Shown here: in pieces, positions 1-19,852 of the stretch | Position numbering within the stretch: the stretch's first letter is position 1 | How the letters are laid out: each line of letters starts with the position of its first letter | Assembly: GCA_049999805.1 (NCBI GenBank) | Contig: JBNGIO010006379.1 | Coordinates: 330,718 to 384,314, forward strand | DNA: 53,597 nt | Source: Folioceros fuciformis | Lineage: Eukaryota > Anthocerotophyta > Anthocerotopsida > Anthocerotales | Reading direction: 5' to 3' | Program-made: the position numbers and the translations under genes | The notes under the pieces: model-generated | What the model was told of the DNA's origin: nothing | Seen by the model: the letters and a program-made list of their open reading frames with translations, nothing else | Database searches by the model: none

Positions 1-816
1 CTTCCCGTGCTTAGCATGTGCAGAGATTATGGAAAACCACATGAAGACATTCGGTTTCCCTACCCTGTTGAACACATCCATCGCCTCCTTTAGCCTACCT
101 ACCTCCACATGCATACATGCGCAAGATATGGTTCCCCAAATATGCATTCGACTCGTACCCAAGTTTGACAGTGAGATCATGAACTCGTCGCCCCACCACC
201 AAATCCTTCTTAGCTGTACAGACTTTCAACACTGTGTAAAACAGAGACTGACAAGCGCCAGAGTCTGACTGCACCAGAGATTCCAGGGCTCAGAAAGCTT
301 CCCCTGATGACACAACATGCTCACGGTTGCAGCAGTCACGACGCCCGCTTCCAATTCTGCACGCCTGCCAGACCCATGCTTATACAGAGAGCTGGACTCG
401 AAAGAAGAGACTCCATGGCCCATTGGATGTGGAAGTGCTGGGTTTTTTACACTGCTGCCCCTGGAGCCCATTTCACCACCTGTACGCCTTCCAGGTTCAG
501 GATTATCTGGAGAGCTGGAGGTGGAAGCAGCGGAACCGTGATCCATCTGCATATCCAAGGAGACGAGCCTGTCATCACCCCATGCTGGCTTAAAACATGT
601 TGTCCAACCACAGCACATCGCCGGACCCCTTACGCCGGAAGTCAGGGGAACGGGAGCTCTTCTTGTCTTGTCTGTTATCCCACCACATGGTAGGGTCCAG
701 AAAAAGTTGTTGCCACAAGTGCTCCTGCTGCTCCTGGCAACTACCAGCATCGTCGTAGAGGCCTTGTAAACACACCAATTCCAATTTGTTGGGTCCACAA
801 GAGGTCCAGTTGCCAT
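1..816 (-). CDS. Pentatricopeptide-repeat (PPR) protein, 5' part, one frame break, runs off the left edge
   Basis: The minus strand of positions 1-283 encodes typical plant-combinatorial PPR text, including VLKVCTAKKDLVVGRRVH, LGYESNAYLGNHILRMYA and CGGRLKEAMDVFNRV. These are consecutive P/L/S-type helical repeats of the family that binds organellar RNA for editing, splicing or stabilisation. Upstream, an open frame from an ATG at 816 gives about 175 residues of Ser/Arg-rich sequence without strong motifs, plausibly an organellar transit region, ending in CHQGKLSE. The two frames join at about 284-292, where GKLSE is followed by ALESLVQ only after a one-base shift. This is either a recent disabling deletion or a base-call error. 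The 3' end, where E/DYW domains would lie, is outside the window. The PPR identity is clear; the start codon is inferred. Confidence 0.8.
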
Positions 817-1149
817 ACTGTGGCCATTGTTCAGGGACCGCTGTCGGAAGATGACTCTAACAAAAGTCTCGTCTAGGCAGATCCCCGGCAGGGTACACTG
901 TACGTATGTATGACCTCAGCAGCCTGAAGGGATGAACCGTGAGCCGTCCTGCCTGAAGGAGTGAGCCGTCCTAAAATACCTTGTGGGCGAGCTGTCGGAC
1001 TGGTGCTTCAGACCGGCTAGCCGTAAAAATCAGGTGGCCAAGTCTGGGCCCCACCGATCCACTCGTGCAGCCGTGCGATGCTTCAGGTATGACATTTCAT
1101 GACTTGTGCATAGGGATACGGTCAGCATCTACGTATGGTTTTGCATAAC

Positions 1150-1206
1150 ACCGGCAACCGGTGAAATAAAGCGGCACCGGCAACCGGTGAAATAAAGCGG
1201 CACCGG
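1150..1206. repeat. Two 26-bp tandem units with an internal CCGG palindrome
   Basis: Two identical 26-bp units lie at 1150-1175 and 1176-1201, followed by the start of a third. Each unit boundary region contains caccgg, caa, ccggtg, a perfect 6-bp inverted repeat around a 3-base loop. Confidence 0.85.
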
Positions 1207-1363
1207 CTTAAGCGGCACGGTGGGTTATCGCCGCGAAAAACGGGCTGGCAAGGCAGATCACTAGCGAACTACTGTCCTTGTTCTACAGCGCACAATATGC
1301 GTATATACGATACGCATATATCTTCAATCAAATATTGACTTGTGCTGCCTGGAACCAAGTCCC

Positions 1364-1460
1364 GCTTCTTCTCTTCCACGGGCAGAACCAAGTCCGCTTT
1401 TCTTCTTCCACGGGCAGAACCAAGTCCGCTTTTCTTCTTCCACGGGCAGAACCAAGTCTC
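1364..1460. repeat. About 32-bp tandem repeat, three copies
   Basis: Three copies share the core ccacgggcagaaccaagtc followed by a pyrimidine tract (gcttttcttctt). The copies produce repetitive open frames on both strands that I do not regard as genes. Confidence 0.8.
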
Positions 1461-2119
1461 GCCGTGGAAGAACTAAGCCTCGCTTCTGGTCTTCGACGAC
1501 CATAGAAGGTTTGCCATGGATTTGCCATTGCACTCCGAAGCCCTATGGATTTGAAATTTCTGAGCCTGGAGTCTGAGCCCTATGGATTTTAAGGGCTGCA
1601 GGAATCTAATGCCCATGGATTGGAAGGTTGTAGGAGCCTGAACTCCATGGATATGAAGACTGCAAGTAAGAAGGTCATGGAGGCAACAAGGCACTATAGT
1701 GAATAGAAACTAAATCCACAAAGCAACAGAAACATAGAAGCCAAGGTACTCCTGTAAAGAGAAAAACCAGGGCGTGCAACCCTGCCATTGTCTGGAAAAC
1801 ACCTGCCATTGTCCTGGAAAACACCACCTCCTAGCCGGTCAAGCCTATACTATAGGCGGTGTATGTATGATAGTTCGCGGTGTATGTATGATAGTTCTTA
1901 CAACCCGGTAGTAGACACAACCGGTAGCCGGTCAAGCTTATACTATATATGGTGTATGTATGATGGTCACATGGTTGTTATGTGGCAACTTTTGCATGCA
2001 CAGTCGTGTAAGAACAGTGTAAGTGGGGCCAGACCTGACCACCTGATTTTTACGGCTAGCCATTCGAACAGGGTTGATCAGTGACAGCCATGCCCACACA
2101 GTCTGATGTTGCTGCTGTC

Positions 2120-2242
2120 AGGACTCACGTCGGGTACCTCCAGGACTCACGTCGGGTACCTCCAGNNNNNNNNNNCAGGACTCACGTCGGGTACCTCCAG
2201 GACTCACGTCGGGTACCTCCAGGACTCACGTCGGGTACCGCC
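2120..2242. repeat. 22-bp minisatellite interrupted by a 10-N gap
   Basis: Units at 2120-2141, 2142-2163, 2177-2198, 2199-2220 and 2221-2242 are identical except for one base in the last. Ten N at 2166-2175 sit inside the array, so the true copy number is unknown and probably larger. Confidence 0.9.
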
Positions 2243-2428
2243 ACTTCTCTGCCTGTTCCGTGGCTCAGGAAAATGACAACTCAACTTTGTGACCGTTTCG
2301 ACGGCCTGTCTCCTTGAAATAAACTTTTTTTTCAATGGAACTTTGCACAAGATTCTTTCTGCGACTGCGGTTCAGGATTGGACGGGACTGTGCATGAAAT
2401 AAGGGGCAGGCTCTTTGTGGCAGCAAGA

Positions 2429-4822
2429 ATGTCGGGAGCCATGAAGCCGGCGGGATGTCTGTGGGCGTGGCTGCCGATGCTTCTCCTGTTCTGTATGCCT
2501 CTCAGCATCTGTGCCGCCAGCAGGTTGAAGTTCCCCAGGATTTCCGGCGGGTATGACAGGTCTCCCCAAGGCCAGGCGGAGCGCCTTATCAAGGCTCTCA
2601 ACCTGCTCCCTGGCGTGGCCGAAGGAATTGTCGATGGGGAGTTGGACAAGAATTTTCTCGAGGGGCCCAGGCTGCTTGAGAAGCGAGTTCACCTGGACAT
2701 TCAGGGCAACGCTTCCATCTCTACTGACGAGCTGGGGCAATATGCGGGCTACTTCGAGTTGGAAAGAACCCATGCTGCTAAGTGCGTTGCCGTTTTCCTT
2801 CCACTCTTTCCCCCACGGCATCTTGTTTGCACTTGCTCACGGTGTGACTCCTTTTGCAGGATGTTCTACTTCTTCTTCGAATCAAGAGGGGACAAAACCA
2901 AGGATCCGCTCATTTTGTGGATGACTGGAGGGCCAGGTTGTGCTAGTGAGTTGGCTCTGTTCTATGAAAATGGACCTTTTCAGATCACCGACGACCTTAC
3001 TCTGGTGTGGAATGACTACGGCTGGGACAAGGTGCGTTCCCTGCTCAATTGCAGGATGCCAAGTCGAGGACTTGAGTGCTGCGAAGACGAAGGGGTTGTT
3101 GACAGTTTTTGCCCTCGTGCCAGGCATCAAGCATTTTGTTCGTGGATCAGCCTACTGGAACTGGCTTCAGTTACAGTACTGATTTGCGGGACATCAGGCA
3201 CGATGAGCAAGGTGTGGCTGAGGATATGTATGACTTCTTCCAGGTATGTGTAGTAAATTTCGTGTGTGTGTTGTGGCGTTCGCTGCTTTCAGGTATTTGG
3301 ATGAGCACTTACGAGTGAAGGCTGCCTTTTTTCTTGCTTGGGGCAGGCATTTTTCGAGGCTCATCCAGAGTATGTCAAGAACAATCTCTTCATCACAGGG
3401 GAATCTTATGCTGGGCATTATGTGCCAGCGGTAACAGGTCGGCTGCATCAGGCCATAAAGATGGATGGCGCTAGCATCAACTTGAAGGTTTAAAGAAACT
3501 AAGCTTTGTCAATCCTGCGCATCTTTTTGAACCATTCCTTGCTTTCCTAAGCTCATCTCCTTCTTTCCATGCGGTCTACTTAGGGTTTCGCTATCGGGAA
3601 TGGCCTTACACAGCCGGATATCCAGTACGAAGCGTATGCAGATTTTGCATTGGATAATGGGATAATCACACAAGAGGACTACAAACGCGTGGAAAAAATC
3701 TATCCAGCTTGTCAAACCGCAATTAAACTTTGCGGTAAGTTTCCAGGTTCTGTTAAGACTATTTGTTTGTTGGAGCAATATAAACCTCTTCTGACACGCA
3801 CTGACAGCCTTCCATCTGTGTCATCTTGCTCTCAGCTTTTGCTAGTATCGCTACAGGCTTGATGTGTCCTACTTGAGTGTACGCAGGAACGGAGGGGACA
3901 ATCACGTGTCTTGCTGCATACTTCATTTGCAACAGCATCTTCAATTCTATTATAGCCGTTGCTGGTAACATCAATGTGAGCCATTGCTGAACTGGGAAAA
4001 CCTACTGGTTTGCTTTCCGGCTAGTCGGTTTCATGTTGTAGCTGCGAGAACGGGTCTCGCTAACGTCGTCATCTGCTTCCCAGTATTACGACATTCGGAA
4101 GGAGTGCATAGGACAACTATGCTACGACTTCTCAAACTTGGATGTGTATATGAACCAACCTGCCACGAGGGAGGCTCTTGGGGTTGGCAACCGGAAATTT
4201 GTGTCGTGCAGCCCCATAGTGTACCAGGCCATGCTGATCGACTGGATGCGGAACTTGGAGACTGGAATCCCAGAGCTTCTGGAAAATGGCCTCCAGCTGC
4301 TTGTGTATGCCGGGGAGTACGACCTCATTTGTAATTGGCTAGGTGCGGAAGAATCCCTTGTTGTAGAATCATTACAAGCAAGAATGCAAGTGTTGCAACC
4401 TGGCACCTCACCGTTACGTAACATTCTGCGCTGAGGTTGGAGTGTGCAGGGAATTCAAGGTGGGTGACAGCAATGCCCTGGTCCGGTCAGCAAGAGTATG
4501 CCAAGTCACCGTGGAAGCCCTTCGTGGTAGACAAGAAAGAGGCCGGTTCAATAACAAGCTACGGACCACTGACATTCCTCAAGGTAAATCCCTCCTACCG
4601 ATTGCTACATCATCGCCTTCATGCAGCAAGAGCGAGAATAATAAAGTCTTCTCTCGTGCGCAGGTCTATGACGCGGGTCACATGGTGCCAATGGACCAGC
4701 CTAAGAACTCCCTTGAAATGATCCGCCGCTGGACACAGGGGGTGCCTTTGGATAGCAGTAATCTGATAACAACCAAGGCAGGCGAGGTCGCCGGGAATGC
4801 CCAGACATTTCAGGGTATGTAG
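2429..4822 (+). CDS. Serine carboxypeptidase, group III (SCPL48/49-like), 9 exons
   Basis: A secreted or vacuolar peptidase of family S10 that removes C-terminal residues from peptides. Exons are 2429-2781, 2860-3031, 3124-3243, 3347-3487, 3584-3734, 3887-3975, 4084-4342, 4450-4583 and 4664-4822; all junctions are GT-AG and keep frame. A hydrophobic leader (WAWLPMLLLFCMPLSICA) follows the ATG at 2429 (or 2441); an in-frame ATG at 2378 would put a polar extension ahead of the leader and is less likely. The product shows the substrate-binding TGGPGCASE, the nucleophile motif GESYAGHY, the aspartate motif YAGEYDLICNW and the histidine motif DAGHMVPMDQP, so the catalytic triad is complete. An SCPL48/49-type propeptide-like stretch (GQAERLIKALNLLPG) and the motif YDFSNLDVYMNQ support group III. 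The family assignment is secure; the substrate is not known. Confidence 0.95.
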
Positions 4823-4952
4823 AAAGCTAGATCGTTGCTCCTTGCCAGCCGCATTGGAAGCTCACAGTGTAATTGTAAAAATGTGAAAATTCTAGAGGGA
4901 CTTGATAGAAGTACGGCAGCCTTGCCCTGCACCCCGATCGGATGCGTGTTGA

Positions 4953-5381
4953 TCATTCCTGGATTTTCACCATCTCTTGGCGCTTCTTGTACTCCGCAAG
5001 CTCCTCGAAATACACATCCCAAACGCATGTCGCACATCCCTGCCCGCAGCAGTCCCCTGGCAGTGGCTTCTCCGGAGGATCCCCGAGCTCCTCCGCCTCC
5101 GGCATGCTCTCAGACGCCTCTACCTGCTGCTGCTGCTGTTCCGGCTGCTGCTCGGCATCGTTATTCTCGGTCCCCCGATCTGACATCACGCTTCCTACCG
5201 GCAGTGACGAACGCAGCGAGCAGGGCGGGTAGATGGCCTTCTGCAGGAAGATGGCGGCAGGAGCTGGCCGTTGGTATCTCAAGCGCCAGTTCCCGATACC
5301 GATGCCAAATCCCGCCTCGATTCGGCGCAGCAGTGAAGAGCTGGCGCAAGGGAGCAGGCTCTTGGCGCCACCAAGTCGCAT
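4953..5381 (-). CDS. Oxidoreductase-like (OXLD1/Oxidored-like) domain protein, probably mitochondrial
   Basis: A single-exon frame of 142 residues. The C-terminal third carries PPEKPLPGDCCGQGC and CVWDVYFEELAEYKK, the signature of the small oxidoreductase-like domain (PF09791 type), with its Cys-Cys-x3-Cys-x2-Cys cluster. The chosen start (ATG at 5381) gives MRLGGAKSLLPCASSSLLRR, a basic, Ser/Leu-rich leader that resembles a mitochondrial presequence; an ATG 16 codons upstream is possible. The middle has a Gln-rich tract (EQQPEQQQQQ). Biochemical function is unknown for the family in plants. The gene converges on the carboxypeptidase, the two stop codons being about 130 bp apart, and diverges from PHYLLO. 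Confidence 0.85.
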   Translation of the reverse strand: MRLGGAKSLLPCASSSLLRRIEAGFGIGIGNWRLRYQRPAPAAIFLQKAIYPPCSLRSSLPVGSVMSDRGTENNDAEQQPEQQQQQVEASESMPEAEELGDPPEKPLPGDCCGQGCATCVWDVYFEELAEYKKRQEMVKIQE

Positions 5382-5969
5382 TGACGCGTCTCCAGCAAGG
5401 TCATGGCCTAAAGGTGGGACATGCACCATCCTTCAAAAATGCCTCCGCTTTAGACTTGTTAGGCAGCTTCATGTCCATTGGTGAGCCAGATGAACTAGCC
5501 ACAGACATCGGAGTATCGTGGTAAAGGAGCTAGGCATGCAAATGTCAGACAAGTAACTAAACAAGACTATCTAGCTGTTTACTAGGGGGCGACCCGTGGA
5601 CCTATGCACATATGCTACAGGCGCACTGCTTTCTTGGATTTCCACCCGATGCCAACTGAAATCCCTCGATCCTGTAGACCAATGGTATTGGCTACAACTT
5701 TCTTGCGGATTCCGTTGACACTTTAAAATTCTGCGTCCAACTTGTGCAGCAATTGCATATTTCCTGCTGCCATCTGAATAAAGCAGGAAATATTTGCACC
5801 TAATTGTGGTGGACGACGGAGGAACAGCCAGAGCGGCAGCAGCAAGCAGCAGGTGACCCAGAGAAGATTTGAATGGAAGGCTCGCTTGAAGCCTTGCGGA
5901 TTGGGTCGTGTGGGCAGCTGGGAGCACAGATTGCGAACTTCAACTTCACAGCAGCGTAGAGGCAGAGGG
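5382..5969. promoter_or_regulatory. Shared divergent spacer between the OXLD1-like gene and PHYLLO
   Basis: About 590 bp separate two oppositely directed start codons, so both promoters and both 5' leaders must lie here. No core-promoter motif is strong enough to name. The role is inferred only from gene layout. Confidence 0.5.
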
Positions 5970-16179
<10,210 letters not shown>

Positions 16180-17549
16180 ACAGGTATTGGGAAGTCAGCC
16201 CCTTGTCACGATCCAGTCCGTTTTTGGCCTGTATCTGCGGGCCTACCGGTGTTCTGCACTTGCGGATATATTAGATTATGTTCTATTTGCGGATTGAATC
16301 TTTTAAATGTCTGGTTCCTTGTTTGTTGTACCTATATGTAATTCACGGCTTTCAAGTTCTTTTCCTTTTCCCTAACTTCTGAAGTGTAAATGGTCAGCAT
16401 GACTGCATATTCAGGTCACAGCGGATGAGCTGAATATGTGAACCATTACGATGTACATATGGCTATGTATGTGACTCGCTAGGCTTGTTGGGTAATCAGC
16501 CTTTCCCGTGCTGGACAGTCTTTTCATAAAGGTCAGTTTTCATAAAAAAAAATGGTTTATATGTATCACTTTCCGGTGTCGGAGTGAATTACAGTTCAAA
16601 AAACAATTCTTTATTTACAGCTGGCAAGAGGGTTTCTTTTTCCGTGATATCGCAAGGTCGTGCTGGCCTGGCTGGGACAGGGTGGAACCGTTTGGTGTCC
16701 GAAGGGCGTGAAGCAACAAACGGAGTTAACACACAACGTGGTATGGATGTATTTAGGCGTTCAGCATTTTGAACGAAGGGGAGTGCGGGGAGAGGCAAAT
16801 GCGCGGAGAGAGAGGGACGGCAGCTACTTCAAGGGCCTGACACAGGCGTCTTGGTTCTGCCCTGGATCACATGTGACGGTGTCTCTGTAGGCACGCCAGC
16901 GCATTGCACCACGCGCAGTACACCTGCAGTCTGTATGTATCTGGATGCACGGCTGGCGGGTCTTGAGCTGGTTTTGCCCTCCTGCCTGCGTCCTCGGCTG
17001 CTGCAGGGGGCGCAGCTTGCACAGTGGTTGTTTCCGAGCCTGTGCAGATCTGCCTGGGGAGCTGGTGGCTGAGGACCTGCGTGTACAGCAATGCTGGTGG
17101 TTCTCCATCGTCCAGGACTTCTCTCTCCTGCCTTATAGCGCCTGTGAGTGCAAGGACTCGGGTCGGTAGGAGGTCAAGTGTGCCGACGTTGCTGCGTTGT
17201 ACTTCAAACAGTGTCGCATTTATCCGGCGAGCATTGTACTGCGGGCTTGTTGGTGGCGCAGAGAGCTGTGGTAAGGCACCGTCAGTGCTGTCCACCTCTG
17301 TCCGTCTCTCATGTCGCCTAATGTTTTGCTCATCGTTGAGCTATGTGCAGTGTGTCATGGCACCTCCAGAGGTTTCTGGTATTATTGGTTATGCATCATG
17401 CTGGTTCCATTTTGACCATACTTCCCATCATGTGCAGGTGGTACAAAAAGGTGAGGAACTGTTGCCCGGTCGAAAACCATTGCAGGAGCTCTAGTAGTAG
17501 CGGGGTGATCCTGTGTGGAGGGCTGGTTTGGTTTGTTTGGCACTGAGAG
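16180..17549. other. Intergenic spacer with PHYLLO 3' and KCS 5' untranslated sequence
   Basis: I see no gene here. The left part is AT-rich 3' flank of PHYLLO; the right part, from about 16,650, is GC-richer and probably holds the promoter and leader of the ketoacyl-CoA synthase gene. The open frames on either strand have no recognisable family features. Confidence 0.6.
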
Positions 17550-19124
17550 ATGGATGCCAAGCAGGCCAAGAGCTACGGTGCAATGAACGGCGGAGGAGGA
17601 GGAGACTCCACTGTTGTCATCAGGATGAGGCAGCGGTTGCCTGACTTTCTGCAGTCTGTCAATCTCAAGTATGTGAAGCTGGGCTACCATTATTTCATCA
17701 CCAACGCCGTGTTTGTCTTCACGGTGCCTGTGATGCTGCTGGTGGTAGCATGGATTGCCAGGTTTGGGAAGGAGGATGTTGAGCAGCTCTGGGAGCATCT
17801 GCAGTTTAATCTCATCAGTGTGCTTGTGTGCTCTGGTGCTCTGGTTTTTGGAGGAACATTGTTCTTCATGTTGAGGCGACGGCCTGTCTATCTTGTGGAC
17901 TTCGCATGCTATAAACCTGATGACGAACGTAAGGTTTCCAGGGAGCTGTTCATGAAGTGCTCCAAGCTTGCAGGAACTTTCACTGAAGACAACCTTGAAT
18001 TCCAAAGGAAGATTATTGAAAGGTCGGGGCTTGGGCAAGAGACCTACCTTCCTCCGGCTGTGATCAGAATTCCTCCAAACCCGTGCGTGCAAGAAGCCCG
18101 CCTGGAGGCAGAGACCGTCATGTTTGGTGCTTTGGATGAGCTGTTCGAAAAGACGGGGGTGAGGCCCAAGGACATTGGCATTCTGATTGTGAACTGTAGC
18201 TTGTTCAATCCCACCCCTTCTCTGTCAGCCATGATCATCAACCACTACAAAATGCGGGGCAACATTTGCAGCCTCAATCTGAGTGGTATGGGTTGCAGCG
18301 CGGGGATCATAGCCATAGACTTGGCCAGTGATCTTCTGCAGGTTCATGCCAACTCGTATGCAATCGTAGTGAGTATGGAGAACATCACCTTGAACTGGTA
18401 CTTCGGGAACAACCGATCTATGCTGGTGTCCAACTGTATTTTCCGCATGGGTGGAGCAGCCATCCTGCTCTCGAACAAGAGGTCCGAGAGGAGGCGTTCC
18501 AAGTATCAGCTGATGACCTCAGTCAGGACCCACAAAGGTGCCATGGACAAGTGCTACCGTTGTGTTTACCAAGAGGAGGACGAAGCTGGCCGACTCGGCG
18601 TTGCACTGTCCAAGGACGTCATGGCTGTGGCTGGTAGTGCTCTGAAGACCAACATCACTACTCTTGGCCCGTTGGTCCTTCCCTTCTCGGAACAATTCCT
18701 CTTCTTCGCCACTTGGGTTGCCCGAAAGGTGTTCAGGAGGAACATCAAGGAGTACATTCCCGATTTCAAGCTCGCGTTCGAGCATTTCTGCATTCATGCT
18801 GGAGGGAGAGCCGTTCTAGACGAGATCGAGAAGAATTTGAAGCTCACCGAGTGGCACATGGAGCCCTCTCGAATGACACTCTACAGATTCGGAAATACGT
18901 CCAGCAGCTCGCTCTGGTACGAACTAGCCTATACAGAAGCCAAGAGCCGAGTCCGAAAGGGCGACCGCGTGTGGCAGATCGCATTCGGCTCCGGATTCAA
19001 GTGCAACAGCGCAGTCTGGAGAGCGCTCCGAGCAGTCAAGCGCTCTTCAACTGGCCCGTGGGCCGACTGCATCGACAAACTCCCTGTGCCTGTCCCTAGG
19101 TGTGTATCCGTTGCGAATATCTGA
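17550..19124 (+). CDS. 3-ketoacyl-CoA synthase (KCS), intronless
   Basis: A 524-residue FAE1/KCS-type condensing enzyme of the ER, which extends very-long-chain acyl-CoAs with malonyl-CoA for cuticular wax, suberin and sphingolipids. Two hydrophobic segments near residues 50-70 and 90-110 anchor the N terminus; [13 protein letters not shown] opens the FAE1 domain. Catalytic Cys249 lies in GMGCSAG, His416 in FCIHAGG and Asn449 in RFGNTSSSS, with the family motifs [29 protein letters not shown] and [10 protein letters not shown] also present. Length is normal. The leader [20 protein letters not shown] places it with the KCS4/9/10/11-like plant clades rather than the short FAE1 forms. It is a close relative of the neighbouring gene at 19853-21689, facing it tail to tail. 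Confidence 0.96.
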   Translation: MDAKQAKSYGAMNGGGGGDSTVVIRMRQRLPDFLQSVNLKYVKLGYHYFITNAVFVFTVPVMLLVVAWIARFGKEDVEQLWEHLQFNLISVLVCSGALVFGGTLFFMLRRRPVYLVDFACYKPDDERKVSRELFMKCSKLAGTFTEDNLEFQRKIIERSGLGQETYLPPAVIRIPPNPCVQEARLEAETVMFGALDELFEKTGVRPKDIGILIVNCSLFNPTPSLSAMIINHYKMRGNICSLNLSGMGCSAGIIAIDLASDLLQVHANSYAIVVSMENITLNWYFGNNRSMLVSNCIFRMGGAAILLSNKRSERRRSKYQLMTSVRTHKGAMDKCYRCVYQEEDEAGRLGVALSKDVMAVAGSALKTNITTLGPLVLPFSEQFLFFATWVARKVFRRNIKEYIPDFKLAFEHFCIHAGGRAVLDEIEKNLKLTEWHMEPSRMTLYRFGNTSSSSLWYELAYTEAKSRVRKGDRVWQIAFGSGFKCNSAVWRALRAVKRSSTGPWADCIDKLPVPVPRCVSVANI

Positions 19125-19852
19125 TCCCCGTCACCCTTATTGCTCCTGTTGCTGCCAGTGAATGTGTTTACTGGCAAATCAGAGTCTCCCCATTAGAAAT
19201 CTGTAGATAGCCCTGTCTGATGGATGTGGACTTGATGGGAAACTGAAGTGCTAAAAAAATGCTAGTTACTGTAGGTTGTTGTCCATCTCATCCAATATAA
19301 TTCTTTATCTTCTTCATGCTCATCTCTCACCCCGATCTGAGTCTCTTTTCTGAGAGTGAGATGCGAGGGACTGAGGAGAGCAGAACCTCACAACTTTATT
19401 GTATTTTTTTGCATTTTACTTCATTTTATTTCATTGCAGTTGTATCCTTGTGGTAAGGTCCCTTTCTTCCTCCAGAGTTTGTGTATAGATGAGCTTATTT
19501 GCCTTCACGAAGAACGACGAGTTGGGGTTGAACCTAATGGTTTGCTGGAGGAGAATGCTGAACGACGAAGAAAGTGGTGTGGAAATCCAAGAACGACGAG
19601 TTGGGGTTGAACCTAATGGTTTGCTGGAGGAGAATNNNNNNNNNNNNNNNNNNNNNNNNNNNNNNNNNNNNNNNNNNNNNNNNNNNNNNNNNNNNNNNNN
19701 NNNNNNNNNNNNNNNNNNNNNNNNNNNNNNNNNNNCTTCTTGACGTTCTAGATACGAGTGCTGCTAGCATCACACTTACAGGAAGTGACGGTGGGGAAAT
19801 CTTCACCCCGAAAATGAATAGAGGCGAGATATGAAGACCAGTGGGAAGGGCG
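19125..19852. other. Spacer between convergent KCS genes, with a 46-bp direct repeat and a 100-N gap
   Basis: The AT-rich shared 3' flank of the two KCS genes. Two 46-bp copies (19511-19556 and 19590-19635, about 79 bp apart) begin agaacgacgagttgggg; the second ends exactly at the 100-base N run 19636-19735. The gap probably hides more copies. Confidence 0.8.

Larger units (their letters stand above)
817..2428. other. Intergenic spacer rich in short tandem repeats
   Basis: I see no convincing coding sequence between the PPR start and the carboxypeptidase. The stretch holds several tandem arrays: 26-bp units at 1150-1201, about 32-bp units at 1364-1460, degenerate repeats with a shared ccatggat core at 1500-1660, duplicated gccggtcaagc / ggtgtatgtatgat segments at 1838-1970, and a 22-bp array at 2120-2242. 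Short open frames here follow the repeats and have no family resemblance. Confidence 0.7.

Noticed and set aside
4835-5524. A 229-codon plus-strand frame
   Set aside because: It is the complement of the OXLD1-like gene and has no family features.
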